Positions 42,674-50,840 of a stretch of DNA of 55,648 bases are shown piece by piece. The stretch is from positions 1 through 55,648 of the forward strand of contig NZ_BILY01000045.1 in NCBI RefSeq assembly GCF_004000805.1, in the 5' to 3' direction. Position numbers and translations under genes: made by a program. The notes beneath the pieces are model-generated. The model had not been told where the DNA came from. It made no database searches and saw only the letters and a program-made list of their open reading frames with translations. Source of the DNA: Paenibacillus glycanilyticus NBRC 16618 (GTDB lineage Bacteria; Bacillota; Bacilli; Paenibacillales; Paenibacillaceae). Each line of letters starts with the position of its first letter. Position 1 is the first letter of the stretch.

Positions 42674-42823
42674 GGTAAATGAGCGGAGCGAAAGTATGTT
42701 TCTGGAGAAACGGAGTGTTCGCCTTTGACCGAGGATTTCAACCGCTAAGCGGTTATATTCGAAGAAATCCACGGTCAACAGCGATCGGAAGAAACATACT
42801 TTTGCGCAGCGATTGCTTTTACC
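42674..42823. repeat. 150-nt imperfect palindrome
   Basis: Nested inverted arms: GGTAAA/TTTACC (ends), AAAGTATGTTTCT/AGAAACATACTTT (42691-42703 with 42790-42802), GACCGAGGATTTC/GAAATCCACGGTC (42727-42739 with 42764-42776, one mismatch), and a tip AACCGC-TAA-GCGGTT. A single long hairpin with small bulges. No gene, no T run. It looks like a dispersed intergenic repeat or structured RNA; no second copy is visible in the window. Confidence 0.85.
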
Positions 42824-42843
42824 CCATCAACCAACCCATCGAA

Positions 42844-43812
42844 TTATACCCACCACATATCCCCAACAGGCTCTTTAATCAGAACTTGCTGCAGGTTTTG
42901 AACAGCTTTCGAGAAGCCTTCTTCAACGGACATCAGGCCGTCTTCATGCTCGATGCTGACAACGTAGTCGTAGCCAACGAGACGCAGCGTGCTGATGATG
43001 TCTGCCCAAGTTTTCAGATCGTGGCCAAAGCCAACGGAGCGGAACTGCCAAGCGCGGTCCAGCATCAGTGTGTAAGACTGCATGTCCGTTACGCCGTGTT
43101 TGTTCACGTTGTTGAAATCAATGGAAGTATCCTTCGCATGGAAGTGATGGATCGCGTTTTCGCGGCCCAGGATTTTGATCGCTTCAACAGGGTCAATGCC
43201 TTGCCACCACATATGGGATGGGTCAAGGTTAGCGCCAATCGCTTTGCCTGCAGCTTCACGAAGGCGAAGAAGCGTAGCAGGCGTATGAACGGAGAAGCCG
43301 CCATGCAGCTCAAGGCCGATTTTTACGCCGTTTTGCTCAGCGATACCGCCGATTTCAGACCAATATGGAATAACTTTTTTCTCCCATTGCCAAGCAAGGA
43401 TTTCTTGGAAATCGTTCGGCCATGGAGCAACCGGCCAGTTCGGATATTTTGCATCCTCGTGGTCGCCGGGGCAGCCGGAGAAGGTGTTTACAACCGGTAC
43501 TTCAAGGCGGTTAGCCAGCTCGATTGTTTTACGGATAATAGCGTCGTCTGCGCTGGAAATCGCTTTTTGCGGGTGAAGCGGGTTAGCATGGCAGCTAAGT
43601 GCGCTGATAATCAGTCCGCGCGAATCTACCGCCTGTTTAAACGCTTTCAATTTGCCTGCGTCAGCAAGCAATGTATCTGGATCGCAATGTGCGTTGCCAG
43701 GGTAACCGCCTGTGCCAAGCTCTACCGCTTCAAGACCTTTGGCAGCGATGTAGTCGAGTGCTTCTTCAAATGGTTTTTGCGAGAAAAGTACGGCAAATAC
43801 GCCTAATTTCAT
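42844..43812 (-). CDS. Sugar phosphate isomerase/epimerase-like TIM barrel
   Basis: 322 aa of the xylose-isomerase-like TIM barrel (AP endonuclease 2) superfamily, as in IolE/IolH and other sugar or inositol isomerases. Metal-ligand-type residues are present: glutamate in IGLELHGG, NLDPSHMWWQG, HFHAKDT, and C-terminal VSIEHEDG. Substrate cannot be told. Start ATG 43812 follows a strong TTAGGAGG. No partner dehydrogenase or transporter is adjacent. On the minus strand TATAAT lies at 43845-43850, with no good -35. Confidence 0.87.
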   Translation of the reverse strand: MKLGVFAVLFSQKPFEEALDYIAAKGLEAVELGTGGYPGNAHCDPDTLLADAGKLKAFKQAVDSRGLIISALSCHANPLHPQKAISSADDAIIRKTIELANRLEVPVVNTFSGCPGDHEDAKYPNWPVAPWPNDFQEILAWQWEKKVIPYWSEIGGIAEQNGVKIGLELHGGFSVHTPATLLRLREAAGKAIGANLDPSHMWWQGIDPVEAIKILGRENAIHHFHAKDTSIDFNNVNKHGVTDMQSYTLMLDRAWQFRSVGFGHDLKTWADIISTLRLVGYDYVVSIEHEDGLMSVEEGFSKAVQNLQQVLIKEPVGDMWWV

Positions 43813-44200
43813 TATTATTACCTCCTAAGGTTTGGCTGTCCCTATTATAGCATTCTAGTGATGCGTATACCTCATTTTTACGAAAGAAAAACCAAAATCG
43901 CATACAAACTAGGCAATTCGAATGAAAGCAATCTTCCCGCCCGGAAAGATAAGGCATTCCGCTTGCGACAGGTGTCAAAAATCACGTCAAATTTAATGGA
44001 ATAAGAGACTTACGTTTGTCGTGTTTTTGGATATTTAATCAATATGAAAAAAGATGTTTGCCTCGCCTATTTATTTACTTATTATTTAGGTTTTTATCTT
44101 ACAAATTCTTCTTGTTGTATAGTACTTTGGCATGATACATTTAGAACGTGTTTCCTATAAATGGATTCTTGTTTTTGATTGGATCTGGGAGAGTGATAGA
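43813..44200. other. Intergenic stretch between divergent genes
   Basis: Holds the ribosome site and a possible TATAAT (43845-43850, minus) for the TIM-barrel gene. On the plus strand a weak promoter candidate TTGTTG (44112-44117) with ATACAT 17 nt downstream serves the protease gene. The part from 43920 to 44110 is AT-rich with no hairpin or frame I can support. Confidence 0.5.
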
Positions 44201-45316
44201 GTGAAACGTAGTATGCTTCGCGCAGGCGCCATCATCCTAACGGGAGGACTGTTGGTAGCCGGTTCAGCGTTTGCAGCGGGAACGGCAACAAGTCCCGGAA
44301 CAATGAAAATGAGTGCGACCAAGATTAACGGAGAGGTGTACGTCAAGGCATCGTCGCTGACGAGTACTTTGGGAGGTACGGGTGCTTACGATGCATCAAC
44401 CAAGACTTATGCCTACACTCCTCCGGCAGATGTACCGTCTGTCGTCAGCAAAGTCTCTCCTTCCGTTGTAGGAATCATCGGCAAGCCGGCGGACGGCGGC
44501 GATCAGCGTTATGTTCTGGCACATGGGACAGGCGTTATTATGAAAGCCGACGGCTGGATTTTGACCAACGCCCATGTTGTAAAAGACTTGACCAACATTA
44601 CCGTTGTAACCGCGGACGGCAAGCAATACAGCGGGAAAAGAAGCAATGTCGACGAAGTAAGCGATCTGGCGCTTGTCAAAATCAACGCGACCAAGCTGCC
44701 GGTAGCAAAGTTTGCGGCATCGCCGCTGCAAGCAAAAGTCGGCGAGACGGTGATTGCAATCGGCACGCCTGTCTCTTTCTCGCTTCGCAACACGGCAACA
44801 ACCGGCGTACTAAGCGGCATGAACCGCTCGGTATCTTCCTATTACCGTCTGCTGCAGACGGATGCCGCGATTAACCCGGGGAACAGCGGCGGCCCGCTCG
44901 TGAATATGAAGGGCGAAGTGATCGGCATCAATTCCATGAAATTCGTTGATGAGGGCATCGATAACATGGGCTTCTCGATTCCGGTGGATACCGTATCGTA
45001 CGTAACGGGACATTTCTTCAAGTACGGCTACGTGAAGCGTTCCTCCCTTGGAATCGGGCTGGAAGAGAGCTACGCGGCTATCGTTGGTTTGCCAACCGAC
45101 GACGGTTTAACCGTTACTTCAGTCAAATCGGATTCTGCCAAGAAGCTTGGCATTCAGGTCGGTGATGTGCTGTATTCCGTTGCAGGCCATCAGATTTCTT
45201 CTATTGTAGAAGTGAACGAGCTTTTGAAATCGTATTTGCCCGGCCAACAGGTTGAAGTAACAATGATGATGGATGGCGATTTGGTTACCCGTAAACTGAC
45301 GCTAACAACGGCTTAA
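44201..45316 (+). CDS. Secreted trypsin-like (S1C/HtrA-type) serine protease with PDZ domain
   Basis: 371 aa. Signal peptide (RAGAIILTGGLLVAGSAFAA), then a short segment like half a copper-amine-oxidase-N domain (KINGEVYVKASSLTSTLGG). The trypsin-like domain has His in LTNAHVV (about 125), Asp in SDLALVKI (about 155) and Ser in NPGNSGGPLV (about 228). A C-terminal PDZ domain follows (about 285-370). Likely acts in protein quality control at the cell surface. Start GTG 44201 behind GGGAGAG; the frame extends 23 codons upstream but without a signal-peptide logic. Followed closely by a second secreted gene. Confidence 0.9.
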   Translation: MKRSMLRAGAIILTGGLLVAGSAFAAGTATSPGTMKMSATKINGEVYVKASSLTSTLGGTGAYDASTKTYAYTPPADVPSVVSKVSPSVVGIIGKPADGGDQRYVLAHGTGVIMKADGWILTNAHVVKDLTNITVVTADGKQYSGKRSNVDEVSDLALVKINATKLPVAKFAASPLQAKVGETVIAIGTPVSFSLRNTATTGVLSGMNRSVSSYYRLLQTDAAINPGNSGGPLVNMKGEVIGINSMKFVDEGIDNMGFSIPVDTVSYVTGHFFKYGYVKRSSLGIGLEESYAAIVGLPTDDGLTVTSVKSDSAKKLGIQVGDVLYSVAGHQISSIVEVNELLKSYLPGQQVEVTMMMDGDLVTRKLTLTTA

Positions 45317-45352
45317 TCTTTTATTCCGTTATAAATAGGGAGAGTAGAGAGA

Positions 45353-47257
45353 ATGAAGATGAAACGATTTATGTTTATGCTGTTAGCGGTACTGCTGGTC
45401 GTAACGATCGTGCCGGCAGCGGCTTTTGCGGCAGACTCCGCGAGCGGTAACGTAGAAATCCGCCTCAAAACAAACAGCTCGACCGTTACGATTAACGGGA
45501 AACAATCGACTGTACAGGCTCCTTTTGAAAAAGCGGGAACAACCATGGTGCCCCTTAGCGTCATCACGAAAGCTTTTGGCGCAAAGCTGAAGCTGCAAGA
45601 CAACAAAATAATCACGCTGACTTATAACAATAAGACCGTAGTCGTAACGATTGGCAGCAAAACCGTAAAAGTAAACGGTAAAGATCAAACGGTTGCGGTT
45701 GCTCCAGTTGTAATCAAAGGTACTACGATGGTGCCGGTACGCGTCATCGTTGAAACTTTTGGCGCGAAGATCGGTAAAGATAAGAAGACGGGCGAAATCG
45801 TAATCACCGGTACTATTGCTCAATCCGGCACTAGCAATTCGGGCGGCGGTTCGACTAACCTGGATCCTGACTATGGCAAAACCAAGTTCGGCGACAGCTA
45901 CTACGGCTGGACAATGAACTATCCGCCAGGTCTTGTGCTTGTTCAACAAAGCGATGACGGAACCTATGCGGAATGGGGCAGCACAACCAGTAAATCCAGC
46001 GTCATTGTATCGACGGAGCATTCGGCGGATGTTCTGACCACCAACGAAATCCGCGATAAAATTACCGTGGACTGGATGTACAGCGATGAAGTGGTTGTCG
46101 ACAAGCGAACCATCACGGTTAACGGCCAAAGCTTTGAAAAAATGGTAACAAGATCATCGAAGCAAGGCATGCTTTTCGAGTACCGGGCTATTCAAAAAGG
46201 CGAAACGCTTTATTTTGTAATGGTAGGCGTAGTTGGAACCGATAAGACTGCGCTTGATCCGTACCAGTCGTTGTTGGACAGCTTTACGCCATCTTTCAAT
46301 AAAGCGGATAATGCGATTAAAGACATCACCAAAGTTAAAGATGGCCTTATGTCTATCAATAACAAAGAATTTGGACTTTCGCTTAAACTTCCGGCAGGAT
46401 GGTACGGCGTGAAAGACAGCTCGAACCCTCAGTACGTAAGCGAGAACGGCTACTTCTCTTTTAGCATCTCTTCGCTTCAGGCTCAGGACACGGCTGATCA
46501 ATGGCTTGCCCGCGTACAAAAGCAGATTCACGATGATTTCCTGCCGAATTATATTAAAAACGAGAAGACTTCTTCTATTGTTATGAAGGATGGCAATGCT
46601 CTCGTCCTGTCTTATGAGTTCAGCTATGATCAAAAAATCTGGTATACGGCTAATGAAGTATTCCTGGTTGTTGGCAGCTACCGTTATGATCTTAACTTTA
46701 ACTATGACTCGAAGCTTGGCGCTCAAGGCGATGCATTGTTCAAGTCTACGATGGCAACGGTAGACGTTGACACGGCTTACGTTGAGAAGAATTATGGCCA
46801 AATCGAAGACGAGTACGATAACATCGACCGTACGAAAGTGAACACGAAAAAAAGCAGCACTTACGGATACTCTGTAGATTTGCCTGCTTATTGGTTCGGT
46901 ATTGATACCGACTTTAACAAGGACAATGTGGGATACAGCAATAACTACGGTCATATGTTCATTCAGGTATATGAAGACGTTGACAAGGCATCAGCCAGCG
47001 TCGCGTTCCAAAAAGGATTAAAAGAAGACGGTTATAATGTTTCCGAAGTATCGACAACCTTTATTAACGGAAATACGGTTCAAACCTTGGAAATCAAGGA
47101 TGAACTGGTGCAAGGCATTCCGGTAACCGAGAAGCTGTATTTCTTTGAGAATAAAGGAAATACAATCATCTTCCAATTCGGCGTTAACGAAGCTAATGCG
47201 ACACCTAGCCAATTAAATGAGTATAATGCGGTTCTGCAATCCGTTAAGTTTTTTTAA
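45353..47257 (+). CDS. Secreted protein with copper amine oxidase N-terminal domain
   Basis: 634 aa. Signal peptide (MFMLLAVLLVVTIVPAAAFA). Residues about 31-155 carry two copper-amine-oxidase-N-like repeats, a beta-rich envelope domain common in Paenibacillus: TTMVPLSVITKAFGAKLKL and TTMVPVRVIVETFGAKIGK. The rest (about 165-634) appears to hold three related segments of about 150 aa that share a G-W/Y-A-type pattern (YGWTMNYPPGLVL, FGLSLKLPAGWYGV, YGYSVDLPAYWFGI), perhaps PsbP/lipoprotein-like modules. No catalytic motif. Thirty-six nt after the protease gene, probably one transcript. Confidence 0.82.
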   Translation: MKMKRFMFMLLAVLLVVTIVPAAAFAADSASGNVEIRLKTNSSTVTINGKQSTVQAPFEKAGTTMVPLSVITKAFGAKLKLQDNKIITLTYNNKTVVVTIGSKTVKVNGKDQTVAVAPVVIKGTTMVPVRVIVETFGAKIGKDKKTGEIVITGTIAQSGTSNSGGGSTNLDPDYGKTKFGDSYYGWTMNYPPGLVLVQQSDDGTYAEWGSTTSKSSVIVSTEHSADVLTTNEIRDKITVDWMYSDEVVVDKRTITVNGQSFEKMVTRSSKQGMLFEYRAIQKGETLYFVMVGVVGTDKTALDPYQSLLDSFTPSFNKADNAIKDITKVKDGLMSINNKEFGLSLKLPAGWYGVKDSSNPQYVSENGYFSFSISSLQAQDTADQWLARVQKQIHDDFLPNYIKNEKTSSIVMKDGNALVLSYEFSYDQKIWYTANEVFLVVGSYRYDLNFNYDSKLGAQGDALFKSTMATVDVDTAYVEKNYGQIEDEYDNIDRTKVNTKKSSTYGYSVDLPAYWFGIDTDFNKDNVGYSNNYGHMFIQVYEDVDKASASVAFQKGLKEDGYNVSEVSTTFINGNTVQTLEIKDELVQGIPVTEKLYFFENKGNTIIFQFGVNEANATPSQLNEYNAVLQSVKFF

Positions 47258-47266
47258 AAAATAACC

Positions 47267-47304
47267 AAGAAGCCGGTTCTCGCCAAGAGAATCGGCTTCT
47301 TTTC
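47267..47304 (+). terminator. Terminator of the secreted protein unit
   Basis: 15-bp stem AAGAAGCCGGTTCTC/GAGAATCGGCTTCTT (one wobble), 5-nt loop, TTTTCT. Strong. Confidence 0.9.
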
Positions 47305-47394
47305 TCTTCCCTGCCAGTATTGGGTGGTGGCATCTGCTGCCGCGGTTTGATAAACTAGCAATAGCAGGTTTACAAATGGAGGAATGAATGTCGA

Positions 47395-49920
47395 ATGACG
47401 ATTGATATAAAACGAGAGGATATCGAGCTGCTGGCACCTGCCGGCGACTGGGATTGCATGCGCGCAGCAGTGGCCAACGGCGCGGATGCCATTTTTTTTG
47501 GCGTAGAGAAGTTTAATGCCCGTGCTCGAGCAAACAATTTTCGGAGCGAAGAGCTGCCGGAGATTATGGCGTTTCTTCATACCTATGGTGTAAAAGGTTT
47601 CCTGACCTTTAATATTCTCGTATTTGAAGACGAGCTTCGCGATGCGAAGCAATTGATAGAGATGTGTATTAATGCCGGCGTAGATGCGGTGATCGTGCAG
47701 GACTTGGGTCTTGTGAAAATGATTCGCGAGCTGTCTCCGGACTTCCCGATTCACGGCTCGACGCAAATGACAATTACATCGCCTGAGGCTGTGGAATTCA
47801 CGAAGCCTTTTGGCATGGAACGTGTCGTTCTCGGCCGCGAGAATAACCTGAAGCAAATTCAAAAAATCGGCGAGCAGGCAAAGCTTCCAATGGAAGTATT
47901 CGTGCATGGCGCGCTTTGCGTATCGTACTCGGGCCAATGCTTGACCTCCGAAATGTGGGGCGGCCGCTCCGCGAACCGCGGGGAATGCGCGCAGGCCTGC
48001 CGACTTCCTTATGATCTGATGGTAGACGGCGAGCACAAGCCGATGGGCGATGTTGCTTACCTATTATCTCCGAAAGATCTGGCGGCTATCGACCTGATTC
48101 CGGAACTGATTCAAGCCGGCGTAACTTCTTTTAAAATTGAAGGCCGTCTGAAAAGCCCGGAATATGTAGCTAACGTAGTAAGCAAATATCGCCGTGCGAT
48201 TGACAGCTATTTTGCCGGTGATCTTACGGGTCCTTCCAAGGAGGAAGTCCGCGAGCTGCAGCAAAGCTTCTCCCGCGGCTTCACCCATGGTTTCCTGAAA
48301 GGAACAAACAACAAACAGCTGGTAGACGGAACCTTCCCGAAAAGCCGCGGCGTTTATCTGGGCCGTGTGGAGCGTATTCTCCGTGATGCGGTGACGATCC
48401 GCCTGGAAGCTCCGCTGAAGCGCGGTGACGGTATCGTATTTGACGCCGGCGATCCAACGAAGAAGGAAGAGGGCGGACGCGTCTACGACCTGCGCCGTCA
48501 TGGCCAGAAGATCGAAGGCGAAGCGCAGGAAGGTACTCTTCTTGAGCTCGTTGCCGGACGTAATGACGTTGACCTGCGTAAAGTCCATGTCGGCGATAAG
48601 ATCTGGAAGACGAATGACCCAGCTCTCGACAAGCGTCTTCGCGCAACGTTCGAGACCGAGAAGCCATACCGCGTATTCCCTCTGCATCTGAAAGTAACCG
48701 GTGTGGTTGGCGAACCGCTCCGCACCTGGTGGACGGATGTACAGAAGGGGATCACGGTAGAGGTTGAATCCGAGCTGATGCTGGAGCAGGCGAATAAACG
48801 CCCGATGGACGCTGCGCTGCTTGAAGACCAGCTTGGCCGCCTTGGCGGCTCGCTCTATCAGCTGGACCAACTGGAGGTCGCGCTTGAGGGCGATGTTATC
48901 GTACCCGTACGCGAATTGAACCGGATGCGCCGCGAAGCGGTTGAGAAGCTGACGGGCGAACGTCCGAAACCGCCGGTATACGTGAAGCATATGATCGATC
49001 CGCTTGAAGATGCGCCTAACGCAGTCGCAAAAGCCAAGCCATCCAAGCAGCAGGTATCCGATCCGAAATTGACGGCTCTATGCCGCAATCTGGAGCAGGT
49101 GGAAGCGGCTGTTCAGATGGATGTCGAGATGATTTATGCCGACTTTGAATTTATTAAGCAGTTCCCTGCGGCAATTGAAGTGGCAAGACGCGCAGGCAAG
49201 CCGATTGCGCTGGCTACGCCGCGTATTCATATGCCGGGAGAGAACGGCTACCATGCGAATATACTGAAGCTCCAGCCGGATGCCGTGCTTATCCGCAATA
49301 CGGGTGCTTTGTACTACTACCTGCGTGCGCGCGCGGAGAACCCGGGCAAGCCGTTTCCTAAGCTGATCGGCGATTTTTCGCTCAACGTAGCGAATCACAA
49401 AGCCGTTGAAGTTTTTGCGGAAGCGGGTCTGGATCTGATTACCCCGTCTTACGACCTGAACATTCAGCAGATGGTGGATATGCTCGAGCAATCCGATACA
49501 ACGCGTCTGGAAGTCGTGATTCAGCAGCATCTGCCGATGTTCCATACCGAACATTGCGTTTATTGCACGTTCATGAGCGAAGGGACCGACTACACAAACT
49601 GCGGACGTCCTTGCGAGGATCACCGCGCATCCCTTCAGGACCGGATCGGCATGTCCCACCCGGTACGCGTAGACGAAGGCTGCCGCAATACGGTGTACAA
49701 CGCAATCGAACAGTCGGGCGCCGAATATATTCGCAACTTCATGGAGCTAGGCGTACCTTCCTACCGCGTTGAGTTCTTGGAAGAGACGGCGGACAAAGTA
49801 CGCGAAGTGCTTGGCTTGTACCGCGACGCTCTGGACGGACGCATTAGCGGCACAAAGGTATGGAAAACGTTAAAAGCAACGAATCAGCTCGGCGTTACGC
49901 GCGGGCAGCTCGTGAAATAA
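47395..49920 (+). CDS. U32 peptidase family protein, RlhA-like with DUF3656
   Basis: 841 aa. N-terminal U32 domain: ELLAPAGDWDCMRAAVANGA, ADAIFFGVEKFNAR, and the cysteine cluster HGALCVSYSGQCLTS with RGECAQACRLPY that marks the iron-sulfur members of the family. A middle DUF3656 domain (about 385-510) and a second cysteine cluster near the C-terminus (HCVYCTF, CGRPCEDH, CRNTVYN) complete it. E. coli RlhA, with the same design, hydroxylates 23S rRNA C2501; other U32 proteins act in ubiquinone or tRNA modification. RNA hydroxylation is the best guess; protease activity is unlikely. ATG behind GGAGGAATG-type sequence. Confidence 0.88.
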   Translation: MTIDIKREDIELLAPAGDWDCMRAAVANGADAIFFGVEKFNARARANNFRSEELPEIMAFLHTYGVKGFLTFNILVFEDELRDAKQLIEMCINAGVDAVIVQDLGLVKMIRELSPDFPIHGSTQMTITSPEAVEFTKPFGMERVVLGRENNLKQIQKIGEQAKLPMEVFVHGALCVSYSGQCLTSEMWGGRSANRGECAQACRLPYDLMVDGEHKPMGDVAYLLSPKDLAAIDLIPELIQAGVTSFKIEGRLKSPEYVANVVSKYRRAIDSYFAGDLTGPSKEEVRELQQSFSRGFTHGFLKGTNNKQLVDGTFPKSRGVYLGRVERILRDAVTIRLEAPLKRGDGIVFDAGDPTKKEEGGRVYDLRRHGQKIEGEAQEGTLLELVAGRNDVDLRKVHVGDKIWKTNDPALDKRLRATFETEKPYRVFPLHLKVTGVVGEPLRTWWTDVQKGITVEVESELMLEQANKRPMDAALLEDQLGRLGGSLYQLDQLEVALEGDVIVPVRELNRMRREAVEKLTGERPKPPVYVKHMIDPLEDAPNAVAKAKPSKQQVSDPKLTALCRNLEQVEAAVQMDVEMIYADFEFIKQFPAAIEVARRAGKPIALATPRIHMPGENGYHANILKLQPDAVLIRNTGALYYYLRARAENPGKPFPKLIGDFSLNVANHKAVEVFAEAGLDLITPSYDLNIQQMVDMLEQSDTTRLEVVIQQHLPMFHTEHCVYCTFMSEGTDYTNCGRPCEDHRASLQDRIGMSHPVRVDEGCRNTVYNAIEQSGAEYIRNFMELGVPSYRVEFLEETADKVREVLGLYRDALDGRISGTKVWKTLKATNQLGVTRGQLVK

Positions 49921-49934
49921 GGAGAACCGCCTTT

Positions 49935-50639
49935 ATGAGTGGAGCATGGTACAGCGGCTGGAGACATGTGTTCAAATTAGATCCGGAGAAGGAAATCTCG
50001 GATGAGGCTTTAGATGCCGTCTGTATGTCCGGGACTGATGCGATCATAGTTGGCGGCTCCAGCGGCGTTACGTTTGAAAATACGGTTGACCTCATGGCGC
50101 GCATCCGCCGCTATGAGGTGGACTGTGCCCTCGAGGTTTCGACCCTCGACGGGGCCGTTCCCGGCTTTGACGGTTATTTTGTCCCGATTGTCCTTAATAC
50201 GGACAAGTCGGAATGGATCATTGGCCGGCAAATCGAAGGACTCAAAGAATACGGCTCTTTTGTACCTTGGGAAGAGACCGCTTCGCAGGGCTATATTATC
50301 CTCAACGGCGAAGCGACGGCCGCTGCCGTTACGGGCGCCGATACGGAACTGGACGAGACGGCTTTGGTGGCCCATGTGCGCATGGGTGCGAGGCTGTTGC
50401 ATCTTCCGGTTATTTATATCGAGTATAGCGGGCGTTTTGGCGATATGTCCTTGGTCCGCGCAGCGAAGGATGCGGCTCAAGGGGCGCAGCTCTTCTACGG
50501 CGGAGGCATTCATAATGCCGATACCGCCGAGCAGGCTGCTCAAGTCGCCGATACGATTGTGGTAGGCAATATCATCTATGCCGATCTGGAAGCGGCGCTG
50601 TCGACGGTGGAGGCTGTACGCGCCGCAGCACGGGGATGA
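49935..50639 (+). CDS. pcrB: Heptaprenylglyceryl phosphate synthase (PcrB)
   Basis: 234-aa TIM-barrel prenyltransferase. In Firmicutes it joins heptaprenyl diphosphate to sn-glycerol-1-phosphate, making an archaeal-type ether lipid. Family motifs: FKLDPEKEISDEALDAVCMS, GTDAIIVGGSSGVT, IEYSGRFGD, and the phosphate-binding GGGIHNADTAEQAAQVADTI. ATG 49935 follows AAGGAGA. It precedes pcrA, as in Bacilli, but a promoter and terminator lie between them here. Confidence 0.95.
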   Translation: MSGAWYSGWRHVFKLDPEKEISDEALDAVCMSGTDAIIVGGSSGVTFENTVDLMARIRRYEVDCALEVSTLDGAVPGFDGYFVPIVLNTDKSEWIIGRQIEGLKEYGSFVPWEETASQGYIILNGEATAAAVTGADTELDETALVAHVRMGARLLHLPVIYIEYSGRFGDMSLVRAAKDAAQGAQLFYGGGIHNADTAEQAAQVADTIVVGNIIYADLEAALSTVEAVRAAARG

Positions 50640-50705
50640 ATGAACAAAGCTTGCGCGAAGCAAGCTGGTGACAGAAGCTTTTCCAAGAGATGCAGGGCAT
50701 CGCAG

Positions 50706-50752
50706 AGCTATTCCGAGAGCGTAATGACAAGCTTTAGGAATAGCTTTTTATT
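50706..50752 (+). terminator. Terminator of pcrB
   Basis: 9-bp stem AGCTATTCC/GGAATAGCT, 22-nt loop, TTTTTATTT. Confidence 0.8.
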
Positions 50753-50758
50753 TGCAAA

Positions 50759-50787
50759 TTGACACATTACAGGCCGTTGTCTACACT
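50759..50787 (+). promoter_or_regulatory. Promoter of pcrA-ligA
   Basis: TTGACA (50759-50764), exact -35, 17 nt, then TACACT (50782-50787). The leader has a tandem GCGAACAAAT/GCGAACAGAA; it resembles half LexA boxes but lacks the inverted half. Confidence 0.75.
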
Positions 50788-50840
50788 ATCAGTAAGAAGC
50801 GAACAAATGCGAACAGAACTTATAAATAAGGAGTACATTC

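Noticed and set aside
42679..43806. 375-codon plus-strand frame opposite the TIM-barrel gene
   Set aside because: Covers the 150-nt palindrome and antisense of a gene with a strong ribosome site and family motifs; codon pattern is that of a shadow.
50799..50825. LexA box before pcrA
   Set aside because: CGAAC half-sites occur as direct repeats without the inverted GTTCG half.
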